Source of the DNA: Natrialbaceae archaeon Tc-Br11_E2g14
Lineage (GTDB): Archaea; Halobacteriota; Halobacteria; Halobacteriales; Natrialbaceae
Assembly (NCBI GenBank): GCA_001564275.1
Contig: LKND01000025.1
Span: 1 to 36,003, forward strand
Length of the DNA: 36,003 nt
Direction: 5' to 3'
Positions 1 through 6,737 of this stretch are shown piece after piece (position 1 is the stretch's first letter; the number at the start of each line of letters is the position of its first letter). The notes below the pieces were generated by a model, which saw only the letters and a list, made by a program, of their open reading frames with translations, had not been told where the DNA came from and did not search any database. Both the position numbers and the translations under genes were made by a program.

Positions 1-266
1 CGGACGCGCTCGAGGGCGTCCTGGTCGGCGAGCTCGATCTCGAAGGTGAGTACGTCGGCACGTTCGGCGAGGTCGTGGATCCGTTCCTCGTCGTCGAACG
101 CTCCAACGAGCTGGTCGCGAGCGACGCCCGCCGCCGGACAATCAGGTGTCGGATCGAGGACGATCACCTCCACACCGAGGGGCGAGGCCGCTTCCGCCAA
201 CATCCGCCCGAGTTGTCCGCCGCCGACGACGCCAATCGTCGGTCCCGGGGACTCGAGTGTCGTCAT
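1..266 (-). CDS. purK: N5-carboxyaminoimidazole ribonucleotide synthase PurK (N-terminal part, cut by window edge)
   Basis: This ATP-grasp enzyme makes N5-CAIR from AIR, ATP and bicarbonate in purine biosynthesis. Only the first 88 codons are in the window; the gene continues past base 1. The translation opens MTTLESPGPTIGVVGGGQLG and continues RMLAEAA. The GGGQLGRM loop followed by a VxVLDPTPDCPA stretch is the classic PurK pre-ATP-grasp N-terminus. The ATG at 266 is chosen because the conserved core follows directly and a TATA-like box lies 23-31 bases upstream (289-297), fitting a leaderless mRNA. In other haloarchaea purE often follows purK, but that side is outside the window. Family identity is firm; whether the rest of the gene is intact cannot be seen. 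Confidence 0.93.
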   Translation of the reverse strand, partial: MTTLESPGPTIGVVGGGQLGRMLAEAASPLGVEVIVLDPTPDCPAAGVARDQLVGAFDDEERIHDLAERADVLTFEIELADQDALERV

Positions 267-288
267 GAGCGCGGGTTCTCAGCCGCCG

Positions 289-297
289 GGTAAAAGG
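289..297 (-). promoter_or_regulatory. TATA-like box of purK
   Basis: On the minus strand this reads CCTTTTACC, 23-31 bases before the purK ATG. That is the distance expected for a haloarchaeal TATA element serving a leaderless transcript. Confidence 0.45.
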
Positions 298-338
298 ATT
301 CTGTCAGCGCCCGCGAATCGTCTCCGGTCGCCATCCCA

Positions 339-1259
339 TCACTCGACCCCGTCACGTCGATCGTAGATCTGCACGGCGCGGTCCTGCCGACTCGAGACGC
401 CGTTAGGGTTTCGCGTGGACGTCCGGTCGGCGTATCGAGCACGCAGCCCGTCAGCGACGCCACGGCCGGTTCCCTTGCAGACGTCGACACCGTTGCCGAG
501 CCAGTTCGTCGGCGTGGCCTCGCCGGCTACCACGCCCCGGAGCGCGCTGCCCGCGTCCCGAATGGCGCTACACGCGATGTGCCCGAACACGGACGGTCGC
601 GGGCCGTAGTTCTTCGTCAGCCGATAGCCAAGCGAGCGGTACCGGTCGCGCCAGTCGATTGCCGCTCGACCGCCGTCGGTCCCAACGTCGCTCCGGACGG
701 CCATCTCCGGGTTCCAGGTGACATCGAAACCGATGCCCGATACGCGATGTGAACAGTCGATGGCGTCATTCGTCGGGACGTACTCGTCGAACCCGTCGAG
801 TGCCTCGAGGACGGTGCGGTCGATGGCGACGTTTGCCCCCTCGAAGACGGTTATCGGTCGACCGACAGTGCTCGATGGCGTGGTTCCGCGGTCTGACCGT
901 CGCCCACCACCCTTGACCGGACCTGTGAGCACGTCAGTGTGTCCCTCGAAGGCGTTCGCGATTGAATCGTACCAGCCCGGTTCGACGACGTACTCGTCGC
1001 CCAGGAAGGCCACGACGTCCCCGGTCGAGAGTTCGAAACCGGTGTTGCGAGAGACGTTGGCCGTTCGATCGGAAATCTCGACGAGGACGTCGACGTCGTC
1101 GCGCTCGCGAACGGCGCCCGTCGTCCCGTCGGAGGAGGGGCCGTTGACGACGATACACTCGGTGTCGTCTGGGCACTCAGCAGCAACCCCGTCGAGACAG
1201 GAAAGCAAGTGCTCTCGATCGTTCAGCGTCGAAATAACCACCGAGAGCCGTCGATCCAT
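339..1259 (-). CDS. Family 2 glycosyltransferase
   Basis: Predicted cytosolic GT-A fold glycosyltransferase of 306 residues that would transfer a sugar from a nucleotide-sugar donor. The protein opens MDRRLSVVISTLNDREHLLS, the usual GT2 first strand and loop. ECIVVNGPSSDGT corresponds to the uridine-binding segment, and FLGDEYVVEPGW is the DxD-like region, here GDE rather than DxD. FEGANVAIDRTVLEALDGFDE is the acceptor-side GT2 block. No membrane segment is seen. An in-frame start at 1283 exists, but the ATG at 1259 is preferred: it begins the conserved fold and lies 24-33 bases after a TATA box. It is in tandem with the methyltransferase upstream. Donor and acceptor cannot be named; S-layer or lipid glycosylation is only a guess. 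Confidence 0.85.
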   Translation of the reverse strand: MDRRLSVVISTLNDREHLLSCLDGVAAECPDDTECIVVNGPSSDGTTGAVRERDDVDVLVEISDRTANVSRNTGFELSTGDVVAFLGDEYVVEPGWYDSIANAFEGHTDVLTGPVKGGGRRSDRGTTPSSTVGRPITVFEGANVAIDRTVLEALDGFDEYVPTNDAIDCSHRVSGIGFDVTWNPEMAVRSDVGTDGGRAAIDWRDRYRSLGYRLTKNYGPRPSVFGHIACSAIRDAGSALRGVVAGEATPTNWLGNGVDVCKGTGRGVADGLRARYADRTSTRNPNGVSSRQDRAVQIYDRRDGVE

Positions 1260-1282
1260 TGTGGGATATAGAGACGACCACA

Positions 1283-1292
1283 CCTAAAAATA
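1283..1292 (-). promoter_or_regulatory. TATA-like box of the glycosyltransferase gene
   Basis: On the minus strand this reads TATTTTTAGG, 24-33 bases upstream of the ATG at 1259. It suggests the gene has its own leaderless promoter although it follows the methyltransferase gene in tandem. Confidence 0.5.
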
Positions 1293-1334
1293 GACGTGGT
1301 TTTTCGCAAGTTTGTAGTAGCAGTTGACAGATCG

Positions 1335-2039
1335 CTACAGCCGAACGTTCCAGTAGGAGACCGACATCAGATGATCGGTGAGCGGGACTCCCCCCGCCAG
1401 TCGGTCGACGGTTCGAATCGATGAGGCCAGGGCGTTCGGGATGGCCCGGTAGAGACCGTACGGGACGAGGAAATCGTCACTGACATCGACCAGTTCGAGT
1501 TGGTTCTTCGCCAGCAGGACGCTCACTTCACTCTTCGAGTACAGTCTCGAGCCCATCGGCAACGCCCAGTTGTATACGCTGCGGGCGCTGAACCGGTTGA
1601 ACGTATCGAAGACGATCTGTTCGCGTGCGACCCGGCGCATCTCACTGAGAAACGCCTCCGGATCGTCCGCCAGGTGGAAAAATCGCATCGCGACGACCGT
1701 ATCGAAGTGATCGTCGGGGAAGGGCAATCGACCTGCATCTCCCCGGAGAAACGCGAGAGTGCCCGAGAGATCGGCGTGGTATGCCTTCTGTCGTCCCTGC
1801 TGTAACATGGCGGCGGAGATATCGAGTCCGACGACGTTTGCCCCCTCACTGGCGAGCATCACGGTGAACCGCCCGGTACCACAGGCGATTTCGAGTACGT
1901 CTCGTCCCTCGAGCGGACCGACCGCCTCGAGGACGGCTGCCTTCTCTCGGCGGTCGATGAGTTGCCCGCCCCGCGAGAAGCGCTTATCGTCGTACTCCTC
2001 GGCGATGTCGTCGGCCTGGTACCACTCCTGTCCTTTCAC
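1335..2039 (-). CDS. Class I SAM-dependent methyltransferase
   Basis: Predicted cytosolic methyltransferase of 234 residues. The frame is open up to 2225, but residues before the chosen start look non-coding. The GTG at 2039, opening with VKGQEWYQADDIAEEYD, lies 26-34 bases after a TTTTATCC box, so a leaderless GTG start is likely. Motif I is VLEIACGTGRF, the SAM-binding acidic loop follows as VVGLDISAAML, and FPDDHFDTVVAMRFFHLADD is the motif IV/post-IV region of the UbiE/COQ5-like Methyltransf_11 group. The C-terminal half carries no recognisable substrate domain. Gene order (methyltransferase, glycosyltransferase) would suit envelope or glycan modification, but the substrate is unknown. 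Confidence 0.85.
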   Translation of the reverse strand: MKGQEWYQADDIAEEYDDKRFSRGGQLIDRREKAAVLEAVGPLEGRDVLEIACGTGRFTVMLASEGANVVGLDISAAMLQQGRQKAYHADLSGTLAFLRGDAGRLPFPDDHFDTVVAMRFFHLADDPEAFLSEMRRVAREQIVFDTFNRFSARSVYNWALPMGSRLYSKSEVSVLLAKNQLELVDVSDDFLVPYGLYRAIPNALASSIRTVDRLAGGVPLTDHLMSVSYWNVRL

Positions 2040-2064
2040 ACTGAGCGAATCTACATTGCCCCGA

Positions 2065-2073
2065 GGATAAAAC
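2065..2073 (-). promoter_or_regulatory. TATA-like box of the methyltransferase gene
   Basis: On the minus strand this reads TTTTATCC, 26-34 bases upstream of the GTG at 2039. It decides the start in favour of that GTG over the upstream in-frame codons. Confidence 0.5.
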
Positions 2074-2222
2074 GATACTGGAGTCGACTGAATAGCCGGG
2101 CCGGTACTGAGTGGTGACACCACCCCCGAAAATGAAACCCAGCGAACATCCGACCGCGACTGCTCGAGGGTTGTGCCATCGACCCCGACGCAACCGTCCG
2201 TTCGGGCGCAACGATTATTCGG

Positions 2223-2234
2223 CAATTATTTTTT
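2223..2234 (+). promoter_or_regulatory. TATA-like box of the UspA gene
   Basis: The run CAATTATTTTTT lies 23-34 bases before the ATG at 2257 and stands out from the GC-rich surroundings. Confidence 0.5.
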
Positions 2235-2256
2235 GTTTGGAGGGAAATGTTACCGC

Positions 2257-2649
2257 ATGTACACCGTACTCGTGGCCCTCGATGGAACCGACGACCGCGC
2301 CCTCGTACAGGCAGCGGCCATCACCGCCCTCCCCGACGCGAGCAACGGCGTCAAGGCCGTGCTCGTGCACGTCTTCGAGGACAATCCGGAGGGTGCCTCC
2401 GTCCACCGCCTCTCGGGCACGATGCGGGCTGTCGAACGCCTGGAGGAGGCCGGTGTAACGCATGAGCTCCGCGAAACCAGCGGCGACCCGGCCATCGAAC
2501 TCCTCCGGCTGGCTGAAGAGATTGGCGCCGACGCGATCTGTGTCTCCGGCCGCCAGCGAACCCGGACCGGCAAAGCGCTGTTCGGCAGCGTCACGCAGTC
2601 GATCCTGCTCGAGGCGGATCGACCGGTAATCAACGTCGCCGCGGAGTGA
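2257..2649 (+). CDS. Universal stress protein (UspA family)
   Basis: Small alpha/beta Rossmann-like cytosolic protein of 130 residues, the usual length of a single-domain Usp. It begins MYTVLVALDGTDD, the standard first strand with the conserved Asp. It ends with a strand and loop, ADAICVSGRQRTRTGKALFG, then SVTQSILLEADRPVINV. This corresponds to the ATP-binding G-x2-G-x9-G-(S/T) motif, but the first glycines are replaced: SGRQRTRTGKALFGSV keeps only the later glycines, so nucleotide binding is uncertain. The frame is open from 2173; the ATG at 2257 starts the domain and has a TATA box at the right distance. A GGAGGG lies at 2239-2244 but is too far upstream to be an obvious ribosome site. 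It is a single gene with its own promoter. Confidence 0.88.
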   Translation: MYTVLVALDGTDDRALVQAAAITALPDASNGVKAVLVHVFEDNPEGASVHRLSGTMRAVERLEEAGVTHELRETSGDPAIELLRLAEEIGADAICVSGRQRTRTGKALFGSVTQSILLEADRPVINVAAE

Positions 2650-2679
2650 ACGCACCGGCCCGACACACCAGTCGCTGCG

Positions 2680-3084
2680 CTATTCCCCGCTCGCAATCAC
2701 TCGATCTGGACGAATCCGGATAATAACGCGCTCGCCGACCTCGTCACCGTGGTGGGGATACTCGTCCCGGCCGAAGTACCGTCGCGTGAGGCGATCGATG
2801 TGCTCGACGGCTCCGTCGGCAGTGACCGTCTCGACGGTGCCGCGAATCGAGAGATAGCGGTACGGATCTTCGGGATCGGGTATCGAGACGCCAACCTTCG
2901 GATTCTCGCGGACGTTTCGCTCCTTCTGACGGTTCCGGGCGGTGTTGACGAGGACGTATCCCGCGTCGTCGACGTCGATCCACACCGGAGTTACCTGGGG
3001 TGTCCCGTCGGGCATCATCGTGGCAAAGTGAGCGACAGTCTCGCGCTCGAAGAGGTCCATGAACGCATCTGGAATGGCTTCCAT
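2680..3084 (-). CDS. PPOX-class split beta-barrel protein, probably F420- or flavin-dependent
   Basis: A 134-residue protein of the pyridoxamine 5'-phosphate oxidase-like split-barrel fold. The early sequence FERETVAHFATMMPDGTPQVT and the following PVWIDVDDAGYVLVNTA match the family's cofactor-binding strands. The segment KERNVRENPKVGVSIPDPEDPY and the strand YLSIRGTVETVTADGA continue the barrel, and a basic tail RIRPDRV closes it. In actinobacteria and haloarchaea such short proteins are usually annotated as F420-dependent (TIGR03618-like). That assignment is from family knowledge, not from a residue I can prove. The window also carries cofE and mer, so F420 is available. The gene is divergent from the winged-helix gene at 3220, and the shared 135-bp gap contains a palindrome at 3125-3138. 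Confidence 0.85.
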   Translation of the reverse strand: MEAIPDAFMDLFERETVAHFATMMPDGTPQVTPVWIDVDDAGYVLVNTARNRQKERNVRENPKVGVSIPDPEDPYRYLSIRGTVETVTADGAVEHIDRLTRRYFGRDEYPHHGDEVGERVIIRIRPDRVIASGE

Positions 3085-3124
3085 ACACTATGCAGAACCG
3101 CCCGAGGGAAACCTCCTTTGACTC

Positions 3125-3138
3125 CACATAAGTATGTG
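3125..3138. promoter_or_regulatory. Palindrome CACATA-AG-TATGTG between divergent genes
   Basis: A perfect 6-bp inverted repeat with a 2-bp spacer in the shared promoter region of the PPOX gene and the winged-helix gene. A further CCACATA half-site occurs at 3174-3180. It is a plausible operator, perhaps for the adjacent regulator; this is inference from position and symmetry only. Confidence 0.3.
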
Positions 3139-3219
3139 CCTTATACACCTATTACAATTTGAAGTATCCGTATCCACATATAGGGAAGGTTTACGATCAC
3201 TTCTCCCACCGTGTGATGT

Positions 3220-3501
3220 ATGAGCATGAGTACCGCCGACGACCGTGCCGTAGCCGCCGAAGAAATCCTATCAGAATCCGAATACCGCGACCGTCTTCGT
3301 GATCTGCCACCCAGCGCGAAACTCGTCGCCAAGGTGCTCGAGTCAGACTCGCCACTTTCTCAGGGCCAGTTGGCCGAGGAGTCGCTCCTGCCGGATCGCA
3401 CCGTGCGCTACGCACTCAACCGCCTCGAGGACGTCGACCTAGTCGACTCCCGATACAGTTTCCGAGACGCCCGAAAGCAGGTCTACTACCTCCGACACTA
3501 G
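3220..3501 (+). CDS. Small winged helix-turn-helix transcriptional regulator (MarR/TrmB-like)
   Basis: A 93-residue DNA-binding protein. The core LPPSAKLVAKVLESDSPLSQ, continuing GQLAEESLLPDRTVRYALNR, is a winged helix: LSQGQLAEESLLPDRTVRYAL is the helix-turn-helix, and the following LEDVDLVDSRYSFRDARKQV forms the wing. There is no ligand domain, so it resembles the short stand-alone HTH proteins common in haloarchaea. ATGs at 3220 and 3226 are both possible; the first is used. The upstream region has a TATA-like ACATATAG at 3176-3183. It also has the sequence CCACCGTGTGAT just before the start, which recurs inverted at 3578-3589 in front of the MBL gene with one mismatch. Autoregulation and control of neighbours are therefore plausible. 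Targets are unknown. Confidence 0.85.
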   Translation: MSMSTADDRAVAAEEILSESEYRDRLRDLPPSAKLVAKVLESDSPLSQGQLAEESLLPDRTVRYALNRLEDVDLVDSRYSFRDARKQVYYLRH

Positions 3502-3550
3502 GCCGGAATCATGGGCCAGTAGCAAGGTACCATCCCCGAACGGATCATCA

Positions 3551-3586
3551 CTTTATCGGATCGGTGTGACGCATTGTATCACACCG
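3551..3586 (+). promoter_or_regulatory. Promoter with overlapping operator-like inverted repeat
   Basis: A TATA-like CTTTATCG (3551-3558) is followed by an inverted repeat, CGGTGTGA at 3562-3569 and TCACACCG at 3579-3586, separated by 9 bases. The right arm sits where transcription of the MBL gene would begin, a typical repressor position. It could alternatively be a terminator of the upstream HTH gene, but no T-run follows. Confidence 0.4.
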
Positions 3587-3621
3587 TGGCCTTCACCACA
3601 CTCGAGCCGTGAGTGACAGCC

Positions 3622-4392
3622 ATGGAGGTTTCACGCCACCCGGTTTCGGTCCCGACACGCCCACCGGGCGGGCGGACGAACGCGTACGTGATCGGTGCGG
3701 ACCCAGCGCTGTTGCTCGATCCTGCCGGACGGAGTGACGCGCTCGATCGAGCGGTTCAGGACCGAACAGTCGGGCACATCTGCTGTACCCACACCCATCC
3801 GGACCACGTCGGCGCACTCGAGCACTACGCCCGGGAGACCGACGGAGCGGTGTGGGCACTTCGTGGCCGTGCGTCCAGTTTCGAGCGCGCGACGGGCGTT
3901 CGTCCCGATCGCACGATCGGCGATGGCGGGACGCTCCCGTGTGCCGAAGGACTCGAGATCCGGTACGCACCGGGTCACGCCAGCGATCACGTGATCGTCC
4001 ACGCGAAAGCGGCGGGCGTCGCGTTCGTCGGCGACTGTGCCGTCGACGAGGGGAGCGTCGTCGTGGGCGCACCGGATGGAGTGATGCGAGCGTATCTGAC
4101 GACGCTCCGTCGCCTCCGTGCCTGGGACCTCGAGCGGCTCTATCCCGGTCATGGGCCCGTCATCGACGACCCCGAGGCCACCCTCGAGCGACTGCTCGCC
4201 CACCGCCTGGCCAGGGAGGAGCGGGTGAAGGAAGCCGTCGAGGAGCGGCCAGCGGACCTCGAAGGACTCCTCGAACGGGCCTACGACAAAGACTTGACGG
4301 GCGTCGAGGACCTGGCTCGAGCGACCGTGATGGCCCACCTCGCGAAACTCGAGCGCGAAGGGCGAGTGTGCTGGGAGCCGGCTCCCCGCTGA
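3622..4392 (+). CDS. MBL-fold metallo-hydrolase with C-terminal winged helix (LACTB2-like)
   Basis: Cytosolic metallo-beta-lactamase-fold hydrolase of 256 residues. The dinuclear zinc motif THTHPDH lies near residue 60. APGHASDH supplies the next metal histidine, FVGDCAVDEG the bridging aspartate, and LYPGHGPVID the last histidine. The last 80 residues, from HRLAREERVKEAVEE to AHLAKLEREGRVC, form the winged-helix tail found in LACTB2-like and related archaeal MBL proteins. The ATG at 3622 is used; an in-frame GTG at 3613 would add three residues. The cysteine-cluster gene starts 52 bases downstream on the same strand. Substrate is unknown; nuclease or thioesterase activity is known for relatives. 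Confidence 0.88.
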   Translation: MEVSRHPVSVPTRPPGGRTNAYVIGADPALLLDPAGRSDALDRAVQDRTVGHICCTHTHPDHVGALEHYARETDGAVWALRGRASSFERATGVRPDRTIGDGGTLPCAEGLEIRYAPGHASDHVIVHAKAAGVAFVGDCAVDEGSVVVGAPDGVMRAYLTTLRRLRAWDLERLYPGHGPVIDDPEATLERLLAHRLAREERVKEAVEERPADLEGLLERAYDKDLTGVEDLARATVMAHLAKLEREGRVCWEPAPR

Positions 4393-4413
4393 GGGAGCGA
4401 CCGAAGCCGACCG

Positions 4414-4420
4414 ACTTTTC
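4414..4420 (+). promoter_or_regulatory. Weak TATA-like box before the cysteine-cluster gene
   Basis: ACTTTTC lies 25-31 bases before the GTG at 4445, the spacing of a leaderless haloarchaeal promoter. It is the main reason for preferring that start. Confidence 0.3.
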
Positions 4421-4444
4421 GTGGTGGCCACCCTCGAATCGGGC

Positions 4445-5233
4445 GTGACCGATCCACTCGTCGCGGAACTCGACCGTGCTCGCGAGCTGTCAGTCGCGGA
4501 CCTGGCCGACGCCATCGAGTCGATCGGGTTCGAGTGTACCCGCTGTGGAGCGTGCTGTCGTGGCCACGGTGATGACGAGCACACAGCAACGGTGTTTCCC
4601 GGGGAGGTTCGGACGATCGGGGATTCGATCGCAGGGACAGCCGACGAGGGGGCGACGGCCGTCGATCACGAGCCCCACGGGAGCGAGCAGGTGGGTGACG
4701 ATGAGACTCGGTCAGTCCCTGACGATACACAGTCCGACGGCTACGACACGCAGGCCTACGACTGGCGTGACGTCGCCCGCCCGATGCCCTTCGGCCTCGA
4801 GGGCGACGAGCTCGAGGGTGAGACCTTCGAGTGGGCACTCCAGACCGACGGCTGTGGGAACTGCACGTTCTACACGGAGGACCAGGGCGTCGGCGCCTGC
4901 ACAATTCACGAGGATCGCCCGCTGATCTGTGCGACCTACCCCTTCAGCGTGGCCCTCGAAGGGACGAGCCAGCCGATGGGTGACCCCGTCGACGAAGACG
5001 GCGTGGTCCGGGCCCACGAGTGTGAGGGGCTCGGCCGCGAGATCTCCAGGGCTGATGCCGAAGCCCTCGCGGAAACGCTCAGGGAGCGGGCAATTCGCGA
5101 ACTCCAGGAATCGATCGCCCTGCTCGGGGCGTACGAACCCGTCGATACCGACGAACCGATCGTGGTGCACGACTCTGAGGGCCCGAAGTCCGCCGACGGT
5201 CGGCCCCTCACCGACGGCGACAGTCCTCGGTGA
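4445..5233 (+). CDS. YkgJ-family cysteine cluster protein
   Basis: A 262-residue protein of the YkgJ/CxxCxxCC family (zinc- or iron-sulfur-binding, function not established). The first cluster is FECTRCGACCRG near residues 29-40. The second part is DGCGNCTFY, GACTIHEDRP and LICATYPF, matching the family order of CxxC, then C-x-I-x-x-x-RP-x-x-C-x-x-YPF. Between the two clusters is an acidic, poorly conserved insert of roughly 70 residues (GDDEHTATVFPGEV to ETRSVPDDTQSDG). The frame is open from GTGs at 4421 and 4424; 4445 is preferred from promoter spacing, but the upstream starts would add only eight residues. Location just after the MBL-fold gene may mean a shared transcript. Confidence 0.82.
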   Translation: MTDPLVAELDRARELSVADLADAIESIGFECTRCGACCRGHGDDEHTATVFPGEVRTIGDSIAGTADEGATAVDHEPHGSEQVGDDETRSVPDDTQSDGYDTQAYDWRDVARPMPFGLEGDELEGETFEWALQTDGCGNCTFYTEDQGVGACTIHEDRPLICATYPFSVALEGTSQPMGDPVDEDGVVRAHECEGLGREISRADAEALAETLRERAIRELQESIALLGAYEPVDTDEPIVVHDSEGPKSADGRPLTDGDSPR

Positions 5234-5242
5234 CACGAGGCC

Positions 5243-5521
5243 CTAGCGATTGAACACCACGAGTGTCGCTCCCGAGAGGAGAACCATCGACGCCCCCCAA
5301 AGCAACCAGAGACCGACGCTCTCGAGGACGTAGACCGGCCACAGCGTCACCACGAACAGCCCGGTGAGCCCCAGGGCGGCCGCGGTATCGGTTCGGATAC
5401 CGGCGACCGTGGTCGGCTTCGGTCGATCAGCCGACTCCGATCGGTCGCCATGCTCCTCGCCACCATCACTCGAGGGAGTAGAAGCCGCGGTCTCCGGCCG
5501 ATCCGTGCCGTTACTCCCCAT
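5243..5521 (-). CDS. Small membrane protein of unknown function
   Basis: A 92-residue protein that I do not recognise. The first 45 residues are hydrophilic, rich in Ser, Asp, Glu and Pro. Two hydrophobic segments follow, TAAALGLTGLFVVTLWPVYV and LWLLWGASMVLLSGATLVVF, separated by LESVG, so a hairpin of two membrane helices with the N-terminus in the cytosol is likely. It starts three bases after the stop of the RFC-like gene on the same strand, so the two are almost certainly co-transcribed. The functional link, if any, is not evident. Confidence 0.75.
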   Translation of the reverse strand: MGSNGTDRPETAASTPSSDGGEEHGDRSESADRPKPTTVAGIRTDTAAALGLTGLFVVTLWPVYVLESVGLWLLWGASMVLLSGATLVVFNR

Positions 5522-5524
5522 AGC

Positions 5525-6655
5525 TCACGCGTCCCGCCCGAGTTCGGCCAGCAGGTGGCCGACGTGAACTCGGTCGTTCGCCCCCTCGGTCATCTCGAAC
5601 TCCACGTCGGCCGCCAGACGGTGGATGCGTGCCAGTTTCTCCCCCTGGTAGCGCTTGCGGGCCACGGACAGGATCGCCGCGAGCACTTCACCGCCGTCGA
5701 GACCCTCGTCGACCAGCAGGTCGTCGAGCGTCGACCGTGCATCCGTGAACGCCCCCGATTCGGCATCCGCGAGCATCGACTCGACCTCGTCGTCGTAGCC
5801 GACCGTCCCGATGGTCTCGTAGGCGGCCGACATGGTGACTTCGCCTTCGGTCTCGAACGTGGTCTGGGCAGCCAAAATCGCTCGCCTGAGATTGCCATCG
5901 GCGTAGCCCGCGATGAACTCGAGGCCATCCTCGTCGGCGGTGACGCCCTCGGCCTCGACGATTCGCTCGAGGACGGCGACGGTCTCTTCGCTGGTCGGGG
6001 CGCGAAGCGAGACGGGGAAACACCGCGAGCGAATCGGTGGGATGAGTTTCGTCGGTTGACGCGTGGCAATGACGAACTGGGTCGTCCGGTGGTGCTGTTC
6101 CATGATCCGGCGCAGGGCCTGTTGAAAATCCTCGCGGACGTCCTCGGCGTTGTCCAGCAACACCGTCTTGTACGATCCCGAAACGGGTGCGTAGCTGGCC
6201 GATTCCTTGAGCACGTGGTTGATCATGTCGCGTTTGGACATGCTCGAACGACCGACCAGAAAACTCACAAACCGCGGATCGTTTTTGATCTCGGTCTTCG
6301 TGCGCCCGAAGAAGTCAGCGACGTTGATGACGACGAGGTCGGTTTCGACCTCGCCAGGCCGTCGGTTCGCTGCCCGCTGTGGGTCCTCACCGCTCGCGCC
6401 ATCGCGGCCGGAACCGACGTCTGGGGCCTCCCCCCTGTCGCCCGCGTCGTCCACCGCACCGGGTTCCGCCGCCACACCACCGTGTGCCGCCGCGGCCAGC
6501 GCCTTCGCCGCGGCCGTCTTCCCGCTTCCCGGCGGTCCCTGCAGGATGAGGTTGATCGGCTCCTCGACGGCCCGTTCGAGGTAGCGACGAGCGTCGTCCT
6601 GGGGGAGTTCCTCGAGAGTCGGGGCGTGGGCCTCGGTCCAGAGCGGCGCGTCCAT
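5525..6655 (-). CDS. Replication factor C small subunit paralogue (AAA+ clamp-loader subunit, RfcC-like)
   Basis: Clamp-loader family AAA+ protein of 376 residues that would help load PCNA at primer ends. The start is the ATG at 6655 (MDAPLWTEAHAPTLEELPQD); the longer open frame upstream is not protein-like. Walker A is GPPGSGKTAAAKAL. Walker B is TVLLDNAEDV, with Asn where RFC proteins normally have the catalytic Glu. QQALRRIMEQHHRTTQFVIA and the arginine-finger box IPPIRSRCF are intact, and a C-terminal RFC collar domain follows. An acidic, low-complexity insert of about 50 residues (VAAEPGAVDDAGDRGEAPDV onward) interrupts the region between Walker A and the next core strand. Haloarchaea have two RFC small subunits; this looks like the second, more divergent one. 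The downstream membrane-protein gene is three bases away. Confidence 0.82.
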   Translation of the reverse strand: MDAPLWTEAHAPTLEELPQDDARRYLERAVEEPINLILQGPPGSGKTAAAKALAAAAHGGVAAEPGAVDDAGDRGEAPDVGSGRDGASGEDPQRAANRRPGEVETDLVVINVADFFGRTKTEIKNDPRFVSFLVGRSSMSKRDMINHVLKESASYAPVSGSYKTVLLDNAEDVREDFQQALRRIMEQHHRTTQFVIATRQPTKLIPPIRSRCFPVSLRAPTSEETVAVLERIVEAEGVTADEDGLEFIAGYADGNLRRAILAAQTTFETEGEVTMSAAYETIGTVGYDDEVESMLADAESGAFTDARSTLDDLLVDEGLDGGEVLAAILSVARKRYQGEKLARIHRLAADVEFEMTEGANDRVHVGHLLAELGRDA

Positions 6656-6737
6656 CGGCTGTGGGTAGGCCCGGCGGGGGTAAGAATCGGTCGGTTGGTC
6701 GCCCTCGAGCGGGTGGCCGACAGCCACCGTGGCGGGC

